From assembly GCF_030540765.1 (NCBI RefSeq), contig NZ_JAUOEL010000001.1, positions 682,001-746,000 on the forward strand: 64,000 nt of DNA, read 5' to 3'. Below, one piece after another: positions 26,254-33,869 of this stretch. A model generated the notes under the pieces. It had not been told where the DNA came from. It ran no database searches and saw only the letters and a program-made list of their open reading frames with translations. The first letter of the stretch is position 1. Each line of letters opens with the position of its first letter. A program made the translations under genes and the position numbers. This DNA comes from Flavivirga jejuensis. Its GTDB lineage: Bacteria > Bacteroidota > Bacteroidia > Flavobacteriales > Flavobacteriaceae.

Positions 26254-26308
26254 TAGTTGTATTTTAAAATTGGTTTTATATATTTGTATAGTTGTTTTTT
26301 ACAACTGG
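26254..26308 (+). promoter_or_regulatory. Promoter flanked by twin operators (HxlR module 2)
   Basis: Two 20-bp sites, 26254-26273 and 26289-26308, both begin TAGTTGT and end TGG; they match at most positions and are offset by 35 bp. The second contains the palindrome GTTGT-N5-ACAAC. The -33 TTG (26257-26259) lies in the first site, and 19 bases later a perfect -7 box TATATTTG (26279-26286) lies between the sites. Spacing and logic match module 1 almost exactly. Confidence 0.78.
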
Positions 26309-26335
26309 TCAAAGATACTAATAAAACATTGTTTA

Positions 26336-26632
26336 ATGAGAAAAGGATACATTATTGAAAGTTATGAGATTATAAATAAGGAAGACTATATACCTCCAGT
26401 AAAAGTGATAAATAAAATATTGGAGAAGTTTTATGGGAAGTTTATCGTAGCCACTCCAAAATCGGAAACATTAAAAGGAACTCCTTTAGAAGTCATTATA
26501 GTCATGGAATTCGATTCTGAAGACCATGCAAAAGCATTTTATAATTCCCCAGACTATAGCGATTACAAAAAACTTCATGAAAGAACAACTGAGGGTTGGA
26601 TCCTATTTTCTCCAGAATATCAAAAGAAATAA
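26336..26632 (+). CDS. DUF1330-family protein
   Basis: 98 residues from the ATG at 26336 (MRKGYIIESYEI); a longer frame from 26270 would run through the promoter. The protein has the dimeric alpha-beta barrel layout of DUF1330: KGYIIESYEIINKEDY at the start, then LEVIIVMEFDSEDHAKAFYNSPDYSDYKKLHE. The function of the family is not established. It diverges from HxlR regulator 2 and is separated by 17 bp from the following SDR gene, so the pair is likely co-transcribed and regulated together. Confidence 0.85.
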   Translation: MRKGYIIESYEIINKEDYIPPVKVINKILEKFYGKFIVATPKSETLKGTPLEVIIVMEFDSEDHAKAFYNSPDYSDYKKLHERTTEGWILFSPEYQKK

Positions 26633-26649
26633 CAATTAATAAAGCTAAA

Positions 26650-27432
26650 ATGAAAAATCAGTTATTAGAAAATAAAAATGCTCTTGTTTTTGGAGCTAAA
26701 GGAGCCACAGGAATGAAAGTTGCCGAAGCATTAAAAGAGAATGGTGCTAAAATATTCTTGTCAGATATTAATGTAGAGGGGATAGAACAGTGCGATTTTG
26801 GAGAAATACGAAAGCTGGATACTTTAAATGAAGACGAGGTAAAACAATATTTTAGTTGGTTTGAGAAAGAAAATGTACCTGTTGATATTGTTATTAATTT
26901 GAGTACTTCAAACCCAGAGGATTTTAATCATGGCAAACCTGTAACAGATGTTTCTTTAGAACAATTCATGATTCCTTTAAAAACGACTACTGCTTCACAG
27001 TTTGTAACAGCCAAGGCTGCCTATCCAATAATGTCTAAACAAAAAAACGGTGTCATTATTTTTATAACATCTACACTGGCAAAAGTGGGTTCGCCATGGA
27101 GTTCTGCATTAACAGCGTCGCATGCTGCTACAGAAGGATTGCTAAAAAGTTTAGCTAATGAATGGGGAGCAGAAGGTATTAGAGTTGTAGGTATACGATC
27201 TGAAGCCATGCCAGAATCCCCTACAATAGATTATACGTTTACCACCATGGGAGCAAATATGGGTATGAGTAGAGACGAAATGCAAGCTTTTATTGAGCAA
27301 AATAAAACAGCATTAAAAAGACTCCCATCTATTAAAGAAACAGCAAATGTTGTTGTTTTAGCAGCATCAGATTTTGCGAGTTATATGACTGGAACAATAC
27401 TGAATCACTCTGGTGGTCATATACTTGAGTAA
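26650..27432 (+). CDS. SDR-family protein lacking the catalytic Tyr and Lys
   Basis: 260 residues from the ATG at 26650. The Rossmann start reads ALVFGAKGATGMKVAEAL and the body follows the short-chain dehydrogenase plan: VDIVINLSTS, IIFITSTLAKVGSPW, TASHAATEGLLKSLANEWGAEGIRVVGIRSEAM, and the C-terminal ASYMTGTILNHSGGH. Aligning the segment before EGLLKSLA with the usual YxxxK motif places Leu and His where Tyr and Lys should be. The Ser in ITST is kept. It may bind a nucleotide without standard oxidoreductase activity, or use a different chemistry. It is downstream of the DUF1330-like gene under HxlR module 2. Confidence 0.85.
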   Translation: MKNQLLENKNALVFGAKGATGMKVAEALKENGAKIFLSDINVEGIEQCDFGEIRKLDTLNEDEVKQYFSWFEKENVPVDIVINLSTSNPEDFNHGKPVTDVSLEQFMIPLKTTTASQFVTAKAAYPIMSKQKNGVIIFITSTLAKVGSPWSSALTASHAATEGLLKSLANEWGAEGIRVVGIRSEAMPESPTIDYTFTTMGANMGMSRDEMQAFIEQNKTALKRLPSIKETANVVVLAASDFASYMTGTILNHSGGHILE

Positions 27433-27509
27433 ATGTCATGTACATGGCTGGTTATGTCTATCCAATTCGTAATAAGTAAGAATCAATTAAATGATAAAGT
27501 CATAGAACA

Positions 27510-27947
27510 ATGAAAAATCAAAAAGAAGAAAGAAATTATACTACAGAAATTACAATGAGAGCAAGCGCAGTAGATGTTTTTTCTGCTTTGTCTGAAAAAA
27601 TAAATTTATGGTGGGGAGAAACCGATACCCCTGTATCTAAAGTAGGAGATGTTTTTACCATAGTTTTTGGAGAAGCTTGTTGGACTTTTAAAATAATGAC
27701 GTACACCCCACATTCAAAACTTACATGGGTATGTATTGGAGGTGTACCAGATTTTAATGCCGAATGGATTGGAAACCAGTTGCATTGGAGTATTGAAGAG
27801 CAGGGAGACACGACTAAAGTGCGTTTTTTACAAATTGGACTTACACCCAATATGAACTGTTACGATGTATGTGCGTCCACCTGGGATAAGTTTATCATGA
27901 TAAGTTTAAAAAGTTTTGTTGAGACTGGTAAAGCTGAATCTTTTTAA
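27510..27947 (+). CDS. SRPBCC (AHSA1/START-like) protein
   Basis: 145 residues: YTTEITMRASAVDVFSALSEKINLWWGE, then VGDVFTIVFGEACWTFKIM, LTWVCIGGVPDF and a C-terminal helix WDKFIMISLKSFVETGK. This is the helix-grip fold of SRPBCC proteins, which bind hydrophobic ligands in a cavity. No catalytic function is implied. It follows the SDR gene after 77 bp and is probably part of the same inducible group. The stop is followed by a cluster of GC-richer hairpins. Confidence 0.85.
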   Translation: MKNQKEERNYTTEITMRASAVDVFSALSEKINLWWGETDTPVSKVGDVFTIVFGEACWTFKIMTYTPHSKLTWVCIGGVPDFNAEWIGNQLHWSIEEQGDTTKVRFLQIGLTPNMNCYDVCASTWDKFIMISLKSFVETGKAESF

Positions 27948-27960
27948 TCGAAAAGAATTC

Positions 27961-28120
27961 CTCGAGGCTCTGCCTCGGGCCTGCCTGCCGGCAAAGGCAG
28001 GGTTTCCGTTGAAATTGTCATTCCCGTGAAAACGGGAATCTAAATACAGAATTTTGGTTTTTGACCTTTTTAGGTCAAAATGAAACTAGCGAAATACCTC
28101 TATGGCTCTGCCGAGGATAG
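27961..28120. repeat. Composite intergenic repeat with consecutive hairpins
   Basis: Four hairpins lie in series, with much higher GC in the first two than the surroundings: CGAGGC-TCT-GCCTCG (27963-27977); CCTGCC (27980-27985) with GGCAGG (27996-28001); ATTCCCGT-GAAA-ACGGGAAT (28020-28039); and TTTTGACCT-TTTT-AGGTCAAAA (28059-28080). A fifth, imperfect pair lies near 28097-28119. The ATTCCCGT unit is a version of a dispersed element common in flavobacteria; a decayed relative is near 37316. The cluster may also end transcription of the SRPBCC gene. Confidence 0.75.
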
Positions 28121-28180
28121 TTGGTTTCAAGAAATTCTTTATTAAAGAATTGTACCTCTTATAAAATTAAAACATTCAAT

Positions 28181-28675
28181 ATGGAAAATCATAAATCAAT
28201 AGATAGGTTAATAGAACAGTACGAACTTCATAACATGTTGTTTAAAAATGCCATTGATGGTATAAAAGATGAAGATGCCAAAGTTAGAATATATGGAAAA
28301 ACCAACCACATACTCTGGTTGGCAGGTAATTTAGCCTCAACGCGATATGATTTAGCTAAAAATTTAGGGGTCGCTATTGAGAATACATATGCTGAGTTTT
28401 ATGAAAACCATAAAAGTTTTCAAGAAGATCTGGAATATCCCAACTTAGAAAAATTATTAAAAAATTGGAACACCATTTCTCCTGTATTGAAAGAAAAATT
28501 AGAAGCCCTATCTGAAGATACACTTTTTAAGAAACCAAGTTTTAAAACCCCTCCAATGTTTAACCAGACGCTATTATATTATATACTTTTTTTAATAGAT
28601 AGAGAGTCTTATGTCATTGGTCAGATAGCTTTTATAAGGAAATCCTTGAGCTATGAGGCGATGAAATATAACTAA
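28181..28675 (+). CDS. DinB-like four-helix protein
   Basis: 164 residues from the ATG at 28181 (MENHKSIDRLIEQYELHNM); the frame upstream to 28121 would translate the repeat and has no family resemblance. The helical pattern with HILWLAGNLASTRYDLAKNLG and a late LYYILFLIDRESYVIGQIAFIRKSL fits the DinB/DUF664-like superfamily, which often binds a metal through three histidines. Here only some His residues are in place, so activity is doubtful. It stands alone between the repeat cluster and the RND operon. Confidence 0.7.
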   Translation: MENHKSIDRLIEQYELHNMLFKNAIDGIKDEDAKVRIYGKTNHILWLAGNLASTRYDLAKNLGVAIENTYAEFYENHKSFQEDLEYPNLEKLLKNWNTISPVLKEKLEALSEDTLFKKPSFKTPPMFNQTLLYYILFLIDRESYVIGQIAFIRKSLSYEAMKYN

Positions 28676-28767
28676 TCTAAAAAAAACACCAATTTTTCGT
28701 TCGAAATGGAGGGCAGAATTGTCTAAAATATATCAGCTAGTAAAAAATTAACAAATCACTACAAAAC

Positions 28768-31140
28768 ATGGAAACAAAAAAAATGAGTCAGTCTGAAATC
28801 TTTTTTAATAAAGCCTTAAAATACCCTTGGTTTGTTATTTTAGGAACCCTACTAATCATAATTGGTTTAGGAAGTCAATTACCAAAAATGGTGATAGATA
28901 CCACGATCGAAGCTTTTATTCCACCAAATCACCATTCATTAAAAAACAGAGAAGAAGTTCGAGAATTATTTGGACTGTCTGATCCCATTGTTATTGCAGT
29001 TGTAAATGAGAGTAAAGAAGGCGTATATACTCCAGAAATGTTGAATTTTATCAAAAAACTTAGTGATGAAGTACAATTAATTGAGGGCGTAGACCCAGAT
29101 AAAATCACAAGCCTGTCTACCGAAAATAATATCTATGGAACAACAGAAGGAATGGTTGTAGATCCTTTTATTGAAGAAACTATAAATACTAATGAAGAAG
29201 CAAACGCCATTCGCAGTGGCGTATTGGAGTATCCACTTTACTCAGGTAATTTGGCTAGTAAAGATGGTACAGCCTCGCTAATAGTTATAGAACTTTTAGA
29301 TAAAATTAAATATGGAAAACAAGCTTATAACGACATTAAAAAACTCGCAGAAGAATTATTAGCTAAAGAAGTCACGAGTGTAACAGCAGCGGTGCATGTT
29401 GCAGGAGAAGGGGGTGTTGTATCACATCAGGCAGAGTATATAGATGGCGATGCTAAAAAAATGACCCCTCTGGCATTTTTAGTAATCCTATTGGTATTGA
29501 TAATTGCTTATAGAACATTTAGAGGATTATACCTTACAGTTTTTGTAATTCTGGGTGTCGTAATTTCCACAATGGGTATTATGGCTGGACTTGGAGTACC
29601 CATGTACCTAACTTCAAATATTATTCCTGTTATATTAATTGCTATAAGTGTTGCAGATGCTATTCATATTCTTGGTGCCTATTATGAATTTCTTGCAAAA
29701 CATCCCGAAAAAACATCCCGAGAGATTACGCTAATGGCCATGAAGGATATGTGGCGCCCAGTTACTTTTACTAGTTTAACCAATGTTGCTGGGTTTATGG
29801 CTTTGAGTATAACCACTACGATTCCCCCATTAAAAATGGTAGGCATATTTTCATCTATTGGAGTATTGATGGCATTACTGTTGTCACTTTTATTAGTGCC
29901 TGCTATTTTGATTTTACTAAAACCAAAATTGAGTAAAGCCTATCAAAAAAGTGTAAATAACGAGGGAATTAAAACCGATTTCTTCGGAAAAATAGTCTCT
30001 AAAATGGGTGTCGTTATAGTTTCCAATCCTAAAAAAATATTATACACTACATTAATCGTATTGCTGATTGGTGTTTTTGGAGCTTCCAAAGTTTATGTAG
30101 ACGAAGCCAGTATAGATAACTTCAGCGAAACTACAGATATCTATAAGGCAGATAGATTAATAAATACTAAGATGGATGGCGCCAATACATTTGATGTTAT
30201 GGTTTCTGCAAACGAAACAGAAGGATTATTTGATTCGAAAAAACTTAAAAAGATTGAAGCATTACAAAAATTTATTGAAAGTTTACCTTATGTAGGCAGT
30301 ACAACTTCTATTGTTGATATTATTAAACAAATGAATAAATCGCTTAACGAAAACAAACAAGATCAATATATAATCCCCGAAAATAATGATATTATTCCTC
30401 AGTTATTTCTTTTGTATAGCGCAAGTGGCAACCCAGCCGACCTTGAAAAATTTATAGATTACGATTACCGACATGCCAATATTAGCGTGTCATTAAAAGA
30501 TGGTAAATATAGTAGTGTCAAACAAATTATAGAACCGCTTAAAACTCACATCGCATCAGAATTTAAAACGGATGATGTTAAAGTTAAAATAGCGGGTTGG
30601 ATGAATATATTTTACTACTGGTTAGATGGTATTGCATTTAGCAACTATCTTGGTTTATTCGTTGCACTTATAGCAGTTTGGTTGTTAACCTCTATAAGCT
30701 TTAAGTCTATTATTGCTGGGTTTTATGCTGTTACACCCGTATTTACAGCCATCTTAATATTCTATGCCGTAATGGGCTTTGCAGGAATTACTCTAAATAC
30801 AGCAACTTCTATATTCGGAGCAATTGCGATAGGAGTTTCTGTCGATTTTGCGATTCATATTATTCAACATATTAAATATGCAGTAAACCAAAGGGATTTA
30901 TCTATTAATGAGGCGCTTTTAGATATGTATCCATCTACAGGAAGAGCTCTTCTTTTTAACGTTTTTGCAGTGTGTTTAGGCTTCGGAATTAACATGACTA
31001 GTAGTTTGCCGCCATTTGTAATATTTGGAGCTTTAATAACGACTTGCGTAGCGACTAGTTTTTTAGCCAGTCTTGCTATTATACCAGCATTAATAAAAAC
31101 ATTTAAGCCTAAATTTTTAAAGGAAGAAATTTCTAAATAA
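28768..31140 (+). CDS. RND-superfamily transporter, HAE3/MMPL type
   Basis: 790 residues with the duplicated RND plan: one N-terminal membrane segment (FVILGTLLIIIGLGSQL), a large extracytoplasmic loop (about 35-235), five membrane segments, a second segment and loop (about 420-640) and a last bundle of five. Both halves carry the characteristic SSD-like element, IISVADAIHIL in the first and GVSVDFAIHIIQHI in the second. HAE3-type exporters move hydrophobic molecules such as lipids or hopanoids. A LolA-like and a DUF1302-like gene follow within 25 bp, a recurring trio that suggests lipid delivery to the outer membrane. Confidence 0.9.
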   Translation: METKKMSQSEIFFNKALKYPWFVILGTLLIIIGLGSQLPKMVIDTTIEAFIPPNHHSLKNREEVRELFGLSDPIVIAVVNESKEGVYTPEMLNFIKKLSDEVQLIEGVDPDKITSLSTENNIYGTTEGMVVDPFIEETINTNEEANAIRSGVLEYPLYSGNLASKDGTASLIVIELLDKIKYGKQAYNDIKKLAEELLAKEVTSVTAAVHVAGEGGVVSHQAEYIDGDAKKMTPLAFLVILLVLIIAYRTFRGLYLTVFVILGVVISTMGIMAGLGVPMYLTSNIIPVILIAISVADAIHILGAYYEFLAKHPEKTSREITLMAMKDMWRPVTFTSLTNVAGFMALSITTTIPPLKMVGIFSSIGVLMALLLSLLLVPAILILLKPKLSKAYQKSVNNEGIKTDFFGKIVSKMGVVIVSNPKKILYTTLIVLLIGVFGASKVYVDEASIDNFSETTDIYKADRLINTKMDGANTFDVMVSANETEGLFDSKKLKKIEALQKFIESLPYVGSTTSIVDIIKQMNKSLNENKQDQYIIPENNDIIPQLFLLYSASGNPADLEKFIDYDYRHANISVSLKDGKYSSVKQIIEPLKTHIASEFKTDDVKVKIAGWMNIFYYWLDGIAFSNYLGLFVALIAVWLLTSISFKSIIAGFYAVTPVFTAILIFYAVMGFAGITLNTATSIFGAIAIGVSVDFAIHIIQHIKYAVNQRDLSINEALLDMYPSTGRALLFNVFAVCLGFGINMTSSLPPFVIFGALITTCVATSFLASLAIIPALIKTFKPKFLKEEISK

Positions 31141-31163
31141 TAACAGATTTAAAAATAATCATC

Positions 31164-31967
31164 ATGAAAAAATCACAATATATAACCATTTTTATCACAT
31201 TATTTATTACGAGTATTGCCATCGGGCAATCGCTTCCTAGCGGAGAAGATATTTTGAAAAATGTAAACGAACGCAATGAAGGCGAACATCTAATACAGGA
31301 TCTTAAAATGACTTTGATTAATAAAAAAGGAAAAAAACAAATAAGAGACGTTAAGAGTTACCGCAAAGATTACGACAATCAAAGAAAAACCATTTTAGTA
31401 TTTACGAAACCATCAAACGTGAAAAATACAGCATTCATGTCTTATGATTATACCGATAAAACTAAGGATGATGACCAATGGCTGTATTTGCCTGCTCTTA
31501 GAAAAACAAGAAGAATATCTGCAGCAAATCGAGGTGATTACTTTTTAGGAACAGATTTTACCTATGAAGACATAAAACTTGGTACTAAAATGAGTGAGTC
31601 TGATTATCATTATAAAACGATAAAGGAAGAAATCATTAATGGACACCCTTGCATTTTATTAGAGGCTATACCAAGAACTGATAAAATAGCAAGAGAACTT
31701 GGATACAGTAAAGTACATCAATGGGTAGATAAAGGAATTTGGATGGTAAGACAAACCAAATATTGGGACATTGCAGGAAATGATTTAAAAACAACTTATG
31801 TAAAGGACATTAAAAAAATACAAGAGGTGTGGACATTTCAGGCATTAGAAGCTATAAACCATAAAAACAATCATAAAACGGCTATGGTTTTCGGAAATAG
31901 TGATTATAATACTGTTATTGATGATGTCCTGTTTTCTGAAGAATCCTTAGTAAGAGGTGCTAATTAA
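31164..31967 (+). CDS. Outer-membrane lipoprotein-sorting (LolA-like) protein
   Basis: 267 residues with a signal peptide (about 1-21, ending AIGQ). The mature part shows LPSGEDILKNVNERNEGEHLIQDLKM, SYRKDYDNQRKTILVFTKP, AFMSYDYTDKTKDDDQWLYLPALRKTRRIS and GDYFLGTDFTYEDI, features of the outer membrane lipoprotein-sorting family related to LolA/LolB. Such proteins have a half-barrel that can hold lipid acyl chains. Coded 23 bp after the RND exporter, it is likely to be its periplasmic partner. Confidence 0.9.
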   Translation: MKKSQYITIFITLFITSIAIGQSLPSGEDILKNVNERNEGEHLIQDLKMTLINKKGKKQIRDVKSYRKDYDNQRKTILVFTKPSNVKNTAFMSYDYTDKTKDDDQWLYLPALRKTRRISAANRGDYFLGTDFTYEDIKLGTKMSESDYHYKTIKEEIINGHPCILLEAIPRTDKIARELGYSKVHQWVDKGIWMVRQTKYWDIAGNDLKTTYVKDIKKIQEVWTFQALEAINHKNNHKTAMVFGNSDYNTVIDDVLFSEESLVRGAN

Positions 31968-31976
31968 TTAAAATAT

Positions 31977-33323
31977 ATGAAGGCCTCGTATTATATTACC
32001 GTCTTATTTTTTTTAATACTTAATCTCATTGTAAATGCTCAAAACGATTCAATAATTTCTAAAAAGAAATACATATCAAATACCCAGTTTACTATGTTGG
32101 TAGATGCCAGAACGTCTATTGAGTTTAAATCTGCCAATGTTCAAAAAGCTGAGTTTTTTATACGCCCAGAATTAGATATGCCTTTGTCAAAAAATTTTAG
32201 ACTTAAAATGATAGGTCGTGTATATACAGAAATATTTGATAATCTTGAACCTGGTAAGCCTGAGCAAGATGCAGTATCAGAATTTTCAAAAAGAGCACTA
32301 ATTGGAGACCGATTAGAAGCAGAACTACGTGAGTTCTATTTCGATTGGAAAATAGGAAAGCATTATTTAACCTTTGGGAAACAGCAAATTGTTTGGGGGA
32401 AATCTGATGGATTAAAAATATTGGATATAGTAAACCCCACAAATTTTAGAGCGTTTTTATTAGATGATTTTGACAATTCGCGGATTCCATTATGGGCCAT
32501 AAAAGCCGATTTGAAATTATCAAAAATAAATGCTCAATTAATTTGGATTCCAGATATGACCTATCATGATTTTCCTCCTCAAACTGGCATATTTTTCCCA
32601 ACAGCGTTGTTTTCTGATGTACCACAAGGAGTCTCAGTTATAAATAACCCACTAGCAAAGCCTGATAAAAAACTTATTAAAAATGCCGATTATGGCATTC
32701 GAGTATCAGCTTTTTTAAATGGTTGGGATGTTACTGTAAATTATTTATACCAATATGATAATTTCCCTGTTACCAAAACGATGACTAATGATGTAAACGA
32801 TGACATAACGATTAGCCCTATGTTTAAACGGTATCATTTATTTGGAGGAACATTTAGTAATGCATTTGGGAATTATACATTGCGTGGAGAAATAGGATAT
32901 TCTAAGGATAAATATTTTTCATCTAATAATAGTAATGTTTCAGAAGGCATTTTTAAAAGCGACCAAATAATGGGTGTTGTTGGTATTGATTATTCAGGAA
33001 TCAGCAATTCTACATTGAGTTTTCAGATTTTTGAAGATTATATCTATAATAACCAAAATACTATCGGAAGAGAGACTTCAGAAACCAATGCATCATTTTT
33101 AATTGACAGACGGTTTGCAAATGAAACCTTGACAGCTTCTGTAATTTGTGTTCAAAACCTAAATGAAGGCGATGGATTTGTAAGACCCAAGGTGACATAT
33201 TTAGTTTCAAATAATCTAACAGCTTCTTTAGGCGCCGATTTATTTTATGGAAATGAAAGCAGACCGTTTGGGCAATTTAAATCTTTAAATAGGGTGAGCC
33301 TGGGATTGCAATTGGGAATTTGA
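31977..33323 (+). CDS. DUF1302-like outer-membrane protein
   Basis: 448 residues with a signal peptide (about 1-21, ending VNAQ). The body is rich in amphipathic strands and includes LREFYFDWKIGKHYLTFGKQQIVWGKSDGLKILDIVNPTNF, a block seen in DUF1302-type outer-membrane proteins that accompany HAE3 exporters, and ends LQLGI as a barrel might. It starts 9 bp after the LolA-like gene. Together the three could form a route from inner to outer membrane. The substrate is unknown. Confidence 0.78.
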   Translation: MKASYYITVLFFLILNLIVNAQNDSIISKKKYISNTQFTMLVDARTSIEFKSANVQKAEFFIRPELDMPLSKNFRLKMIGRVYTEIFDNLEPGKPEQDAVSEFSKRALIGDRLEAELREFYFDWKIGKHYLTFGKQQIVWGKSDGLKILDIVNPTNFRAFLLDDFDNSRIPLWAIKADLKLSKINAQLIWIPDMTYHDFPPQTGIFFPTALFSDVPQGVSVINNPLAKPDKKLIKNADYGIRVSAFLNGWDVTVNYLYQYDNFPVTKTMTNDVNDDITISPMFKRYHLFGGTFSNAFGNYTLRGEIGYSKDKYFSSNNSNVSEGIFKSDQIMGVVGIDYSGISNSTLSFQIFEDYIYNNQNTIGRETSETNASFLIDRRFANETLTASVICVQNLNEGDGFVRPKVTYLVSNNLTASLGADLFYGNESRPFGQFKSLNRVSLGLQLGI

Positions 33324-33869
33324 AAGAATTGATCTCTATCCTAATATCAACCATGAGAGAAATATATAAAGTTAAAGGCCTCTAAGGTTCAGATCTCTAA
33401 CTTCTACCAGGAGAAAGAACCTTTTATAAAAGAACAATTTTATTAGAGATGAGGAACAAAACATATTTTATATAAACCTATCAATATTTTGATGAGTTAG
33501 TATATGATAGATAGTTATATGATAGGTGATATAAGGCTTAACGCTAGAGAATGTTACAAAAGCTAAATCGAATCCTTCTATTAAATTTAGAAATCTTTCC
33601 TGTTTTTAAAATAAAATAAATAGTATCTACTTGATATTTAGCAAAAAGTAATTATTTAACAAAGAAGTTAATAGTTGTTATTAAATTATTCAATTTTAAT
33701 AATACCTAACAGGTTAAAGGTTATATATTTGCAAAATATATTTTTCTGCAGTGTTGAAAAAGAAATTTTTAGATGAAAAATCTATGTTTTTCTTAATTAA
33801 TTCTAAGAGATATATTAAATAAAATTAAGCATTGATAGTAGTCTATTAAATATAAACCATACATTAAAA
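33324..33869. other. 546-bp non-coding region before transketolase
   Basis: No gene is visible. A stem AAGGTTC (33384-33390) pairs with GAACCTT (33417-33423) and is followed by Ts, a weak candidate terminator for the RND operon. Near the other end is an exact -7 box TATATTTG at 33724-33731, about 140 bp before the transketolase start, but with no TTG at the ideal 19-base spacing; the preceding bases include CCTAACAGGTTAAAGG. The long, AT-rich leader after the promoter could be regulatory, yet I see no known riboswitch motif. Confidence 0.45.

Noticed and set aside
33384-33430. tRNA-like or riboswitch-like structure before transketolase
   Set aside because: The pairing AAGGTTC/GAACCTT is a single stem with a large loop; no cloverleaf or known aptamer core was found.
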